Under the pieces are notes generated by a model. It did not search any database. It was not told where the DNA came from and saw only the letters and a list, made by a program, of their open reading frames with translations. Shown here in pieces: positions 24,572 through 33,271 of a stretch of 58,177 bases of DNA. The DNA comes from Lachnospiraceae bacterium (GTDB lineage: Bacteria > Bacillota > Clostridia > Lachnospirales > Lachnospiraceae). How positions within the stretch are numbered: position 1 is the first letter of the stretch; each line of letters opens with the position of its first letter. The stretch is taken from positions 1-58,177 of the forward strand of contig VSND01000024.1 in the NCBI GenBank assembly GCA_009774145.1, written 5' to 3'. Made by a program: the position numbers and the translations under genes.

Positions 24572-25151
24572 GATCCGTCTCCGTTTTCTCCCTGTTTCTG
24601 ATATGGCTGCCATATCCGTGTCCTTATTGTACACGATTCTTTCTTATCTGAAAAGCAGTTTTTATTTTCAGAAAATAACACCTGATTTTAGATATTTTAA
24701 AAGTCAAGCAGTTTTTTTATTTTTTTCAGGAGACGGTTCGTTTTAGCGGATATTTACAAAACATCCGTTTCTTTTCCCCCAGTGTATAAACATGCTTTTA
24801 CACACCGAAAATGTGGATAATGTGGATAACTTTGTGAATAACTTAAGTTTTTCCATATTTTCAAGGCTCTTAAATGTGGATAACTCTGTGAAGAATCGGG
24901 GGAAACTTTTTGATAACTTTTTCCACCTTTTCTTTTTTTGTGCATAATGTCCTTTCAGGTTCTTTCTTAAGGGGACTTGACATAAAATATTAGCAGACAA
25001 TTCTTCTTATCTGTTATGGATGAAAAAGGAGCGGATGACGGACAACCTGTCGAAAGGTCAAATGGATAAAGACAGATTAAAATATGATTAACAAGGTTTA
25101 AAATGATTAAAAATGTGATATAATGGATAAAATGGATCAGGAGGTGCACAT
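24572..25151. other. 580-bp AT-rich gap holding a DnaA-box cluster
   Basis: Contains the DnaA boxes listed separately and the promoter of the ATPase-nuclease operon (TTTAAA, 16 bp, TATAAT near 25120). AATGGATAAA is repeated before the start codon. No gene is visible. Confidence 0.4.
24812..24883 (+). promoter_or_regulatory. cluster of DnaA boxes
   Basis: Three perfect copies of TGTGGATAA (complement of TTATCCACA) at 24812, 24821 and 24875 and a one-mismatch copy TGTGAATAA at 24833, all in one orientation within 72 bp of AT-rich DNA. No dnaA or dnaN gene is near. Confidence 0.65.
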
Positions 25152-26333
25152 ATGGAACTCAGAGCGGAAGATGTTTTCCGTCCCGGCGCATTCCCCGAAT
25201 ATACTTATATATCCCGAAAATCTACAGTTTCTGATCTGCCTTATGAATTTCGGCTGATGCAGGCAATCAGAGTATCCGGATTCTTAACTTCCCTGGTAGG
25301 TCCTTCCAAAATGGGAAAGACCATCCTGTGCGAAAAAGTAATCGGATTTGAGAATATCGTGGAAGTGTCAGGCGCCGACTTTGATGAAGATACGGATTTC
25401 TGGAAACTGATCTCTGCCAAAGCAGGACTGGCATATGAAGGTCAGTTTGCATCTGAGAAACTGATCTTCAGCACCAGTAAGAAATATACAAAAAAAGAAA
25501 TCTTTTCGCTTACGAAGGACAAGATCATTGAATATTACAGGGAAAATAATCTGGTTCTGGTCATAGATGATTTCCACTATGCGCCGGCAGGAAAGCGAAT
25601 ACAGATTGCACAGCAGCTGAAAGATGCCATCCGCAGAGGATTTAAAGCCATTGTTGTATCTCTTCCCCATCGGGCAGATGAAGCAATCCGCCAGAATGCA
25701 GACCTTTCCGGCCGTCTCAGTCTGATTAATATGGAACCATGGAAAGTAGATGATCTGAAAGAGATCGCAAAGCTGGGCTTTGGTAAACTTGGTATTTTCA
25801 TTGAGGATTCTGTTGCAGCACAGATTGCAGTGGAAAGCCTTTCTTCTCCTCAGCTGATGCAGTATATCTGCCTGAATATCTGCACCATTCTGGAGATGTC
25901 CGGTGAAAAAAACAAACAGATCGGGCAGGAAATCCTAGAAACCGCTTACCGTTATACGACTGCCAATTTTGAATATGGGGATGTGGTCTTCCTGATGCAG
26001 AAAGGGCCAAATACACGCGGCAAAAGCAGAAACACTTTCCGCACGGTTGATGGACACGACCATGATATTTATGAACTGATTGTAAAGTCCATCGCAGAAA
26101 ACCCACCCATCATGAAGCTGGAATTCGAGGATGTGAAAGAGCGAATCTACCGCCTTCTTGCAGATGGCTCTAAGACTCCTTCTCCGCAGATGATTCGTGA
26201 AAGTCTGGTCAAACTGCAGGAACTGTTATATGAAAGGGAAGATATCTTCAAAGTACTTGACTGGAAAGAGGGGGTTCTCTATATTTTGGATCCTCTGTTC
26301 CTGTTCTATCTGCGATGGGGAGGCGCACGCTGA
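25152..26333 (+). CDS. P-loop ATPase of a two-gene ATPase-nuclease operon
   Basis: A 393-residue soluble ATPase. Walker A is GPSKMGKT at residues 50-57, Walker B LVLVIDDFHY at 134-143; an Arg-rich sensor-like stretch and a helical lid follow, and the C-terminus (VLYILDPLFLFYLRWG) looks like the winged-helix end of STAND/ORC-like ATPases. I recognise the general fold but no named family. AGGAGGTG precedes the start. The stop overlaps the ATG of the nuclease-like gene (TGATG), so the two are translated together and probably form one machine. A defence role is inference from this pairing. Confidence 0.8.
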   Translation: MELRAEDVFRPGAFPEYTYISRKSTVSDLPYEFRLMQAIRVSGFLTSLVGPSKMGKTILCEKVIGFENIVEVSGADFDEDTDFWKLISAKAGLAYEGQFASEKLIFSTSKKYTKKEIFSLTKDKIIEYYRENNLVLVIDDFHYAPAGKRIQIAQQLKDAIRRGFKAIVVSLPHRADEAIRQNADLSGRLSLINMEPWKVDDLKEIAKLGFGKLGIFIEDSVAAQIAVESLSSPQLMQYICLNICTILEMSGEKNKQIGQEILETAYRYTTANFEYGDVVFLMQKGPNTRGKSRNTFRTVDGHDHDIYELIVKSIAENPPIMKLEFEDVKERIYRLLADGSKTPSPQMIRESLVKLQELLYEREDIFKVLDWKEGVLYILDPLFLFYLRWGGAR

Positions 26334-27073
26334 TGTCCATGTCCAATACTGCCATAACGGATATACAGGATGCTGTTAAGCAGCTGAAAAATGTAAAAAG
26401 CGGTCAGGAATTTACTTCTTTTTTATCTGATCTGAAAAATTTCCTCAAAACACTGGATGCAGCTCCACAGTACCTGACAGAACTGGAACAGCGGGCTTAC
26501 TATCCTGTAAATGAATACTCTGATAAAAAGACCAGAGATAATCTGAATGCTGCAAAGAAGCGTATCATCGAATATCTTGAACAGATCACGGACAGTTCCC
26601 CGGCAGAGGACCGTCTGCTTACAGTCCTCAATAATTTTTATCTGTTTTTGGAAGGACTTCTGGAACGCTCTCCTCATAAACGCAGCACCATACAAAAAGA
26701 ACAGCTGGCAGCACTGAAAATTCAGAATGAGTATGATGTACAGCATCTTCTGTATGCCTGTCTGAAACCGCTTTATCCTCTGGTAAGGGCTGAAGTCAGT
26801 GAGGATACCGGTTATGGCACGGTTCGGACAGATATTTTTCTGGACTCTGAACATGTCATAGAAGTGAAATGTACCAGAAACAGTATGAAAATAAAAAAAC
26901 TGACAGAAGAAATAGAGGCAGATATGGTGCATTACCATGCAAAACATATCTATTTCTTTATTTATGATAAAGAAAAAATCATTGAGAACCCTCAACTGTT
27001 CAGGAAAACTTATGAAAGCAGGATGACAGATAAACATATATCCATCATTATCCACCAGCCCAAAATACTGTAA
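26333..27073 (+). CDS. PD-(D/E)XK nuclease-fold protein, partner of the upstream ATPase
   Basis: A 246-residue protein with a helical N-terminal two-thirds and a C-terminal restriction-endonuclease-like core: Glu133 in IQNEYDVQHLLYACLKPLYP, Asp167 in YGTVRTDIFL, and Glu177-x-Lys179 in HVIEVKC, then a strand HIYFFIYD. This order is the PD-(D/E)XK active site. The start at 26333 overlaps the ATPase stop and is preceded by GGGGAGG within the ATPase gene. Substrate unknown; DNA cleavage controlled by the ATPase is the natural hypothesis. Confidence 0.75.
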   Translation: MSMSNTAITDIQDAVKQLKNVKSGQEFTSFLSDLKNFLKTLDAAPQYLTELEQRAYYPVNEYSDKKTRDNLNAAKKRIIEYLEQITDSSPAEDRLLTVLNNFYLFLEGLLERSPHKRSTIQKEQLAALKIQNEYDVQHLLYACLKPLYPLVRAEVSEDTGYGTVRTDIFLDSEHVIEVKCTRNSMKIKKLTEEIEADMVHYHAKHIYFFIYDKEKIIENPQLFRKTYESRMTDKHISIIIHQPKIL

Positions 27074-27123
27074 GTGTAAGCTGTATTTTATACTTAATGA
27101 AACTGCAATGCTTCATCAGATGC

Positions 27124-27157
27124 AAAAAAGGGAACAGACCATCTCTGATCCATTCCC
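27124..27157 (-). terminator. terminator of the rubrerythrin gene
   Basis: On the minus strand GGGAATGGATCA pairs imperfectly with TGGTCTGTTCCC and is followed by TTTTTT. Confidence 0.65.
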
Positions 27158-27182
27158 TTCATCTTTAAAACAGGCGTTCTTC

Positions 27183-27725
27183 TTAGCCGAAGTATCTCTT
27201 CAGCAGACCTGCAAATGCCTTGCCGTGGCGCGCCTCGTCTTTCGCCATCTCATGAACGGTATCATGGATTGCATCCAGGTTCGCTGCCTTCGCACGTTTT
27301 GCAAGGTCGAACTTGCCGGAGGTAGCGCCGTTCTCTGCTGCCACACGCATCTCAAGGTTCTTCTTCGTGCTGTCGGTGACAACTTCGCCCAGCAGCTCAG
27401 CAAATTTTGCAGCATGCTCAGCCTCTTCATAAGCAGCCTTCTCCCAGTAGAGTCCGATCTCCGGATAACCTTCTCTGTGAGCAACACGCGCCATAGCCAG
27501 ATACATACCAACCTCGGAGCACTCGCCGTTAAAGTTTGCTCTGAGATCTTCAAGAATATCCTCGCTTACGCCCTGTGCAACACCAACCACATGTTCCGCA
27601 GCCCAGCTTAAGTCATCCTCCTGCTTGTTGAACTTGCTTGCCGGTACTCCACACTGCGGACATTTCTCCGGTGCGGTATCTCCTTCATGAACATAGCCAC
27701 ATACGCTGCATACCCATTTTGCCAT
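27183..27725 (-). CDS. reverse rubrerythrin (peroxide-reducing)
   Basis: A cytosolic peroxidase of anaerobes. The 180 residues begin with a rubredoxin-like FeS4 domain (WVCSVCGYVHEG, then KCPQCGVPASKF) and continue with a four-helix diiron domain (NGECSEVGMYLAMA, YEEAEHAAKFAEL, MAKDEARHGKAF). The rubredoxin domain at the N-terminus is the reverse order of classical rubrerythrin. Start at 27725 follows AAAGGAG. Its promoter and operator lie right after perR, pointing to PerR control. Confidence 0.9.
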   Translation of the reverse strand: MAKWVCSVCGYVHEGDTAPEKCPQCGVPASKFNKQEDDLSWAAEHVVGVAQGVSEDILEDLRANFNGECSEVGMYLAMARVAHREGYPEIGLYWEKAAYEEAEHAAKFAELLGEVVTDSTKKNLEMRVAAENGATSGKFDLAKRAKAANLDAIHDTVHEMAKDEARHGKAFAGLLKRYFG

Positions 27726-27864
27726 AATTTTTTTCTCCTTTTCTTTATGATTATACCCATGAGCATGAATCTGCTCTTTTTTGTGCCGCATTGATAGAAT
27801 GCCCATCTGCTGCACATTTCATAATCTGCAAATATTTCTGCCCATAAGTATAAGTTTATAGTTT

Positions 27865-27922
27865 TAATAACAGTAACAGTTCCTGTTATCGTTATTATAG
27901 TGGACAACCGGATATCTGTCAA
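27865..27922 (-). promoter_or_regulatory. promoter and PerR-type operator of rubrerythrin
   Basis: On the minus strand TTGACA (27917-27922) and TATAAT (27894-27899) are separated by 17 bp, a perfect promoter. The -10 box overlaps a dyad of TAATAAC-RR-TAACA arms (27865-27897), as expected for a Fur-family repressor site. The -35 box overlaps the perR stop codon. Confidence 0.65.
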
Positions 27923-28314
27923 GCCTGTCTTTTATTTTTTTTGCACTTTTTACAGATCCCGTGAAATTCAATCCGGCATTCCTCCACATCGCCGTATTCC
28001 TGCAGACGGTCGACCCCTGGAACCGGATTTTCCGCCGGAACCATAACATCCAGCACACATCCGCAGCTCCTGCATATAAAATGACTGTGCGGCTCAAGTC
28101 TTGCATCAAAACGGTCCGGCCCGTCCGACGAGATCTTCCGAATCTCCCCAAGCTCTGTTAATAAGGAAAGATTCCGGTACACAGTACCCAGACTGATATT
28201 GGGGAATTCCCTGCGAATACTGGTATAGATCATATCAGCAGTCGGATGGTCTTCGCGCCCGCAAAGATATCTCTTGATGCTTTCCCTCTGCCTGCTGTAT
28301 TTCAATGCTGCCAA
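27919..28314 (-). CDS. perR: Fur-family peroxide regulator PerR
   Basis: A 131-residue metal-dependent repressor. The winged helix (HPTADMIYTSIRREFPNISLGTVYRN) is followed by the metal site SHFICRSCG and a C-terminal second pair FHGICKKCKK for structural zinc. The regulatory residues and the adjacent rubrerythrin gene favour PerR over Fur or Zur. The start appears to be TTG at 28314, after GGGGGA; no ATG fits. Confidence 0.85.
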   Translation of the reverse strand: MAALKYSRQRESIKRYLCGREDHPTADMIYTSIRREFPNISLGTVYRNLSLLTELGEIRKISSDGPDRFDARLEPHSHFICRSCGCVLDVMVPAENPVPGVDRLQEYGDVEECRIEFHGICKKCKKNKRQA

Positions 28315-28492
28315 TTCCGTATCCCCCTTTCTCCAAAACAGTATTAGTAATTGTTATCATTTTAATTCTCCCGTCCTGCTTTGTCAAGTTTGAATTTTCC
28401 GCATCCACGGCTTACAGCCGGGGATCCTCATGCCAACCGCCGGAATTTCTTAAGAAATCTTTAGTTTTCCTTTAAAAACCAGTGATCTGCTG
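28315..28492. other. perR upstream region
   Basis: A partial dyad TTAGTAA-TT-GTTATCA at 28345-28360 could be a PerR autoregulatory site. No gene is seen. Confidence 0.35.
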
Positions 28493-28521
28493 TTGACAAA
28501 GGCGTAATAGGTTGTTATAAT
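28493..28521 (+). promoter_or_regulatory. consensus promoter of the NlpC/P60 gene
   Basis: TTGACA (28493-28498), 17 bp, TATAAT (28516-28521). About 150 nt of leader separates it from the start codon; within it GCTGCCC (28577) can pair with GGGGCAG (28621), enclosing a 37-nt segment. I match it to no known riboswitch. Confidence 0.7.
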
Positions 28522-28677
28522 TGCAATGTAATTTGTAATAAATTCGTAATATTTAATACATATTTTTGTTTTGAAAGCTGCCCGGAAAATGTGATAAACG
28601 GCTTATGGATCGTGATTTCATGGGGCAGAGATTTTATGTCGTTTATATAATTTTGTAAAATATACCTGGAGGTACAT

Positions 28678-29769
28678 ATGATACGTAAAAGTTTTCTTGT
28701 ATGCCTGGCTGCCGGACTCTTCGTCGTTCAGCCCATGAATGCTGACGCAGCGCAGATCTCACTGGCTCTGGCAGGCGGTATTTCAACTTCCCTCGATGAA
28801 TCCACAGCATCTGACACCGAACTTGCAGATGTGCTGGATGAAGTAGTAAAGGATAATTACACCGGTTTCTGCATTGCGAAGGTCAATGATTATGTGAATG
28901 TACGCAGCGAGCCCAGCGAAGACGGAGATATTATCGGAAAGCTGTACAACAAATCCGTCGGAACCGTGGAAGTGGAAGAGAACGGATGGTATCTGATCAA
29001 TTCCGGTAATGTACACGGGTATGTCAAGAATGATTTTGTTGCAATCGGTATCGACGCGGAATCTCTTGCAGAGGAAGCGGGTACGAGAGTTGCCGTAGTT
29101 ACGACAGAGACTCTGCGGGTCCGTCAGGATGCAACTACAGATTCTTCCATCCTCGGCCTGATCCCCATGGCAGAGGAACTGATCGTCAAAGACGAGACAG
29201 AGGATTTTGTCAAAGTCTCTATCGAAGAGGGTGACGGATGGGTATCCAAGGATTATGTTGATTTAAGAACCGATTATGTATATGCCGAATCCAGAGAGGA
29301 AGAAAAAGCCCGTCTGGCAAAAGAGGAAGAAGCAAGAAAGGCTGCTCAGAAAGCTGCAGAGTCCAAGGTGAAGAGCCAGTCCGGTTCCAAATCGACTCCT
29401 GCTCTTGGAAACGGCGGAGGCAGCGCTTCCGGCAACGCAGTGGCAAGCTTTGCATCCCAGTTCGTCGGCAATCCGTATGTATACGGCGGAACCAGCCTGA
29501 CCAACGGCGCAGACTGCTCCGGTTTTGTCATGAGTGTATATGCAAACTTCGGTGTGGGACTTCCGCACAGCTCCAGCGCTCTCCGCAGTTCAGGATACGG
29601 CGTCAGCCTTGCAGATGCCCAGCCGGGCGATATCATCTGCTACAGCGGCCATGTGGCGATCTACGTTGGAAATAACACCATCGTCCATGCCAGCACCGCA
29701 GCAACCGGTATCAAGTATACTTCGCCGGCAAACTACAAAGACGTACTGGCAGTACGGAGAATCTTCTAA
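28678..29769 (+). CDS. secreted SH3-domain NlpC/P60 peptidoglycan hydrolase
   Basis: An exported D,L-endopeptidase that cuts wall stem peptides. Signal peptide residues 1-24 (cleaves after ADA); two bacterial SH3 domains (about 60-120 and 135-195; marks YVNVRSEPSEDGDIIGKL and LRVRQDATTDSSILGLI); a charged Lys/Glu and Gly/Ser linker; then an NlpC/P60 domain with Cys280 (GADCSGFVM), His325 (SGHVAIY) and His337. Length 363. AGGAGGTAC precedes the ATG. Its own consensus promoter and long leader suggest high, separately regulated expression; closed by a strong terminator. Confidence 0.92.
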   Translation: MIRKSFLVCLAAGLFVVQPMNADAAQISLALAGGISTSLDESTASDTELADVLDEVVKDNYTGFCIAKVNDYVNVRSEPSEDGDIIGKLYNKSVGTVEVEENGWYLINSGNVHGYVKNDFVAIGIDAESLAEEAGTRVAVVTTETLRVRQDATTDSSILGLIPMAEELIVKDETEDFVKVSIEEGDGWVSKDYVDLRTDYVYAESREEEKARLAKEEEARKAAQKAAESKVKSQSGSKSTPALGNGGGSASGNAVASFASQFVGNPYVYGGTSLTNGADCSGFVMSVYANFGVGLPHSSSALRSSGYGVSLADAQPGDIICYSGHVAIYVGNNTIVHASTAATGIKYTSPANYKDVLAVRRIF

Positions 29770-29793
29770 AAACAGACAAAAGTACATAACAAG

Positions 29794-29824
29794 GGAGGCG
29801 GTCCTTATGGACCGCCTCCTTTTC
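29794..29824. terminator. bidirectional terminator between the NlpC/P60 and helicase genes
   Basis: GGAGGCGGTCC and GGACCGCCTCC pair perfectly around TTAT, followed by TTTTCT. Confidence 0.9.
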
Positions 29825-29825
29825 T

Positions 29826-31436
29826 CTATCTGGTCTCCGCTTTTTCCATATAGATGCGGTTTCCCCGGATCTTCTTGTTTTTCATGGACTTCAGAACCTG
29901 CTTATAATATTTATGAGGCACATCGATAAAAGTATAACGATCATACATATCGATGGAGCCGGCGTATTTCCCGGGCATTCCGGATTCTCCTGCGATCGCT
30001 CCCAGAATATCCCCCGGCTTCACCTTTTGCTTCTTCCCCACATTCAGGAACAGACGCACCATCTTGTCTTTCTTCCCTTTCCCGCGGCGTTCGGACTCCC
30101 ATACATACGGATCCGATGCAAGATCATCCTTCTGTTCTTCCAGAGAATCTCCCAGCTCGGCCTTTAGAAATGCTGCTGCCAGGTCCATTGCCGTACAGTC
30201 ATTTTGATTCAGATACGCTTCAATGGCGCGGATGCTTGAGGACAGATCTTCCTCCTTCATCGTCTTTTCCAGACCGGCAAATACATGCTCCACTCTCATA
30301 TTTGCCACATCATCCAGAGAGGGAATGGGCTGTGCCTTGATCTTTGTCCTGCAGTAACGCTCGATGTCCTTTAATTTGTACACTTCTCTCCCGACAATGA
30401 ATGTAAAGGATTTCCCGGTCTTTCCCGCACGCCCGGTCCGTCCGATCCGATGGACATAGTATTCGTCGTCCTGCGGAAGGTCATAATTGAATACCGCCTC
30501 CACGTCATCCACGTCAATGCCCCGGGCCGCCACATCGGTTGCCACCAGAATATCCGTATTGCCGTCCCGGAATCCCTGCATGACCCGGTCTCTCTGCATC
30601 TGTTTCAGATCTCCATGAAGCCCCTCTGCAAAGTATCCCCGGTTCTGGAGCTCCAGCACCAGTTCATCCACCTTTTTCTTCGTATTGCAGAAGACCAGGC
30701 TCAGTCTGGGCGCATACAGGTCCAGAAGCCTGCAAAGCACTTCCTCTTTGTTTTTCGGACGTACTTCATAATAATACTGCTCAATATTCGGCACGGTCAG
30801 CTCCTTTTTGACCACCTTTACATGGACGCTGTCTTTCTGATAAGTCCCTGCTATATCCAGAATCGCCTTCGGCATGGTCGCAGAGAACAGAACGGTCTGC
30901 CGGTCTTCCGGCGTATCCTTCAGTATGGTCTCGATATCCTCACGAAATCCCATATTCAGCATTTCATCCGCTTCGTCCAGCACTATGGTCTGCAGGTCCT
31001 TTATCCGGATCGTATGCCTGCGCATGTGATCCATGACTCTTCCCGGCGTACCGATGATGATCTGTACGCCTCCCTTCAGGGAACGGATCTGCCTGCTGAT
31101 ATCCTGTCCGCCGTAGATCGGCAGCACCTTGATCCCATGCAGGTATTTTGCCAGATTGCGGAGCTCCTCCGCCACCTGGATCGCCAGCTCCCGGGTCGGG
31201 CACAGAATCAGAGCCTGCAGTTTCCGGTTCTCCGGATCCACTTTCTGAAGAAGCGGAATCCCGAAAGCCGCCGTCTTGCCGGTTCCTGTCTGTGCCTGTC
31301 CGATCAGGTCCGCTCCGGACATCATGACCGGGATCGACTGTGCCTGAATCGGCGTCAGCTCCTCAAATCCCATATCCTCCACTGCGCGGATGATTTCCTG
31401 ACTGATATTCAGTTTTTCAAATTTCATATTTTCCAT
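29826..31436 (-). CDS. DEAD-box RNA helicase with DbpA-type RNA-binding domain
   Basis: A 536-residue ATP-dependent RNA helicase. Motifs in order: Q motif TPIQAQSIP, I AQTGTGKTAAF, Ia PTRELAIQ, Ib GTPGRV, II VLDEADEML, III FSATMP, V ATDVAARGID, VI HRIGRTGRAGK. The C-terminal 80 residues (MVRLFLNVGKKQKVKPGDIL, then YTFIDVP) form the DbpA RRM-like domain that binds structured rRNA. Role in ribosome assembly or cold adaptation is likely (CshA/DbpA group). Start 31436 follows AAGGAAA. Confidence 0.92.
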   Translation of the reverse strand: MENMKFEKLNISQEIIRAVEDMGFEELTPIQAQSIPVMMSGADLIGQAQTGTGKTAAFGIPLLQKVDPENRKLQALILCPTRELAIQVAEELRNLAKYLHGIKVLPIYGGQDISRQIRSLKGGVQIIIGTPGRVMDHMRRHTIRIKDLQTIVLDEADEMLNMGFREDIETILKDTPEDRQTVLFSATMPKAILDIAGTYQKDSVHVKVVKKELTVPNIEQYYYEVRPKNKEEVLCRLLDLYAPRLSLVFCNTKKKVDELVLELQNRGYFAEGLHGDLKQMQRDRVMQGFRDGNTDILVATDVAARGIDVDDVEAVFNYDLPQDDEYYVHRIGRTGRAGKTGKSFTFIVGREVYKLKDIERYCRTKIKAQPIPSLDDVANMRVEHVFAGLEKTMKEEDLSSSIRAIEAYLNQNDCTAMDLAAAFLKAELGDSLEEQKDDLASDPYVWESERRGKGKKDKMVRLFLNVGKKQKVKPGDILGAIAGESGMPGKYAGSIDMYDRYTFIDVPHKYYKQVLKSMKNKKIRGNRIYMEKAETR

Positions 31437-31471
31437 ATTTTCCTTCTATTCCTCTCCTGTTGATAAAACAC

Positions 31472-31499
31472 TTGCATTTGCCAGATATTGTGTTATAAT
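31472..31499 (+). promoter_or_regulatory. promoter of the hemolysin III-like gene
   Basis: TTGCAT (31472-31477), 16 bp, TATAAT (31494-31499), facing right. Confidence 0.55.
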
Positions 31500-31644
31500 A
31501 CGAATAAATCAATACATAGTTTTCAATACTATGTTATGTAGTTTATATAAGTATCTGTGAACGGCAGGAAAATCCTGCACTTACCGGACAGAAGCCCGTG
31601 TGCAGCTTTCCGATGCCGGATTCATGAATTCAGGAGGTATCACC

Positions 31645-32298
31645 ATGACATTATCCATCAAAGACCCAGGCAGCGCAATCACCCATTTTATCGGCATGTT
31701 ACTGGCTGCGGTCGCATCCACGCCGCTTCTTATGACGGCTGCCCGCCACAATGGCGGACACTCCGTTTTGCCCCTTGCCGTGTTTGCCCTGAGCATGATC
31801 CTGCTCTACGGTGCAAGCACCGTCTATCACACACTGAACATATCGGAAAAAATCAACCGGCTTCTGAGAAAAATCGACCATATGATGATCTTTATCCTGA
31901 TTGCCGGAAGCTATACGCCGGTCTGCATGATTCCCCTTCGGGACACCGCAGGCATCCCTCTCCTTGTTCTCGTATGGGGGACCGCCATTGCAGGCATCCT
32001 GATCAAAGCCTTCTGGATCACCTGTCCCAAATGGTTTTCCTCGCTGATCTATATTTCCATGGGATGGCTCTGTGTCCTCGCCATGGTGCCGCTGGTATCC
32101 TCCCTCCCCACCGCAGCCTTCCTGTGGCTCGTAGCCGGAGGCGTCATCTACACCATCGGCGGTATCATCTATGCACTGAAGCTTCCTTTCTTCAATGCCA
32201 GACACCAGTATTTCGGCTCCCATGAGATCTTCCACCTGTTTGTCATGGGCGGAAGCCTCTGCCATTTCGTTGTCATGTTCTATATCGCATATATGTAA
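31645..32298 (+). CDS. hemolysin III family (PAQR-like) membrane protein
   Basis: A 217-residue integral membrane protein with about seven hydrophobic helices. The family marks are present: ITHFIGMLLA in helix 1, YGASTVYHTLN with Ser/His, KIDHMMIFILIAGSYTP, and the C-terminal GSHEIFHLFVMGGSLCHF. These His/Asp residues resemble the zinc site of PAQR receptors. The hemolytic name is historical; some relatives affect membrane fluidity. AGGAGG precedes the ATG by 8 bases. Confidence 0.88.
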   Translation: MTLSIKDPGSAITHFIGMLLAAVASTPLLMTAARHNGGHSVLPLAVFALSMILLYGASTVYHTLNISEKINRLLRKIDHMMIFILIAGSYTPVCMIPLRDTAGIPLLVLVWGTAIAGILIKAFWITCPKWFSSLIYISMGWLCVLAMVPLVSSLPTAAFLWLVAGGVIYTIGGIIYALKLPFFNARHQYFGSHEIFHLFVMGGSLCHFVVMFYIAYM

Positions 32299-32381
32299 AA
32301 TCTACCGTTCAGATCTTTGACAGGCCGGACTGTCCGGAAAAAGCATACGCCCGGCCGACATGCGTACAACCAGTGAAAACA

Positions 32382-32406
32382 GGGGCTGCCACAAGATGCA
32401 GCCCCC
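32382..32406. terminator. bidirectional terminator
   Basis: GGGGCTGC pairs with GCAGCCCC across a 7-nt loop; it separates the hemolysin III-like gene from the convergent spoIIQ gene. Confidence 0.7.
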
Positions 32407-32413
32407 AAATCTT

Positions 32414-33241
32414 TTATTCGATAAATCCCATCGGATTCACCGGTTCATTTTTCTTCAACAGCTGGAAATACAGGTTGCTGCCCTCCAGAGTATAATACTT
32501 GGTCGGTTCGCTTACATATCCCAGAAGCCTTCCCGGCTCAACCACATCTCCTTCTTCCACAGCCACTTCCTTTAACTGTCCATAGACAGCCTCGTAGCCG
32601 TCGCCCAGGTCCATATACAATGTGGTCCCGGTCTCTTCGTCTACGGAGATCTCACTGACCTTTCCTCTGGCAGCGCACTGTACTTCGCTTCCAACCGGAG
32701 CGCTGATCACGATCGCCGGATGATACTTGTACTGATTCAGCGTGGAGAAATATATGCTTTTATCCATACTGTAGTTCAATATCACATCACCATTGACCGG
32801 CCACAAAAGCCTGCTGCTTTCGGAAAAGGACAGCCGGTCTGACTGAACCTGTCCTCCCGTTTCTTCTACTACTTCTTCCTCTTCGGTCTCTTCATTCTGT
32901 GCTTCTTCCTCAGCAGGTTCCTCTTCCGGAGCTGTCTCCTCCTCCTGAGTCTCTGCTTTCGCCAGTTCTGCTTCTCCTATCTCGTAGATGTCCTCTTCGG
33001 TATCAATTTTTGCCTGCTCTGCTTCTTTCTCCTTTGTATCTGCCTGTGCGACCGCACCTCTTGAATTTGCTGCTTCCTTCTCCGTTTCTTCCTGTTCCGC
33101 CGCCTGAGCGTTCTGCTTCGGAACCTCGTTCTGCGGTTCTGAAGAGAGCCCCTTACGGTACTGGTAGACTCCGAATACTCCGGACAGAGAAAGCATGCAG
33201 AGGCACAGTGCAATCAAAAATCCTTTTTGATTTTTACGCAT
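32414..33241 (-). CDS. spoIIQ: SpoIIQ-like sporulation protein (degenerate M23 domain)
   Basis: About 275 residues. One N-terminal transmembrane helix (FLIALCLCMLSLSGVFGVY), then about 115 residues of Glu-rich low-complexity linker, then an LytM/M23 fold from LLWPVNGDVILNYSMDKSI to the end. The metal ligands of active M23 enzymes are largely gone (HPAIVIS lacks the Asp; LYFQL replaces HxH), as in Bacillus SpoIIQ, so the domain should be structural. SpoIIQ sits in the forespore membrane and pairs with SpoIIIAH in the engulfment channel. The spoIID gene lies 30 bp upstream, matching the clostridial spoIID-spoIIQ order. Start 33241 chosen at MRKNQKG. Confidence 0.85.
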   Translation of the reverse strand: MRKNQKGFLIALCLCMLSLSGVFGVYQYRKGLSSEPQNEVPKQNAQAAEQEETEKEAANSRGAVAQADTKEKEAEQAKIDTEEDIYEIGEAELAKAETQEEETAPEEEPAEEEAQNEETEEEEVVEETGGQVQSDRLSFSESSRLLWPVNGDVILNYSMDKSIYFSTLNQYKYHPAIVISAPVGSEVQCAARGKVSEISVDEETGTTLYMDLGDGYEAVYGQLKEVAVEEGDVVEPGRLLGYVSEPTKYYTLEGSNLYFQLLKKNEPVNPMGFIE

Positions 33242-33271
33242 AACATCACCTCTGACCATATTTTTACCAGA

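Noticed and set aside
28522..28677. Known riboswitch (c-di-AMP, c-di-GMP) before the NlpC/P60 gene
   Set aside because: None of the conserved core motifs could be found; left as an unassigned leader.
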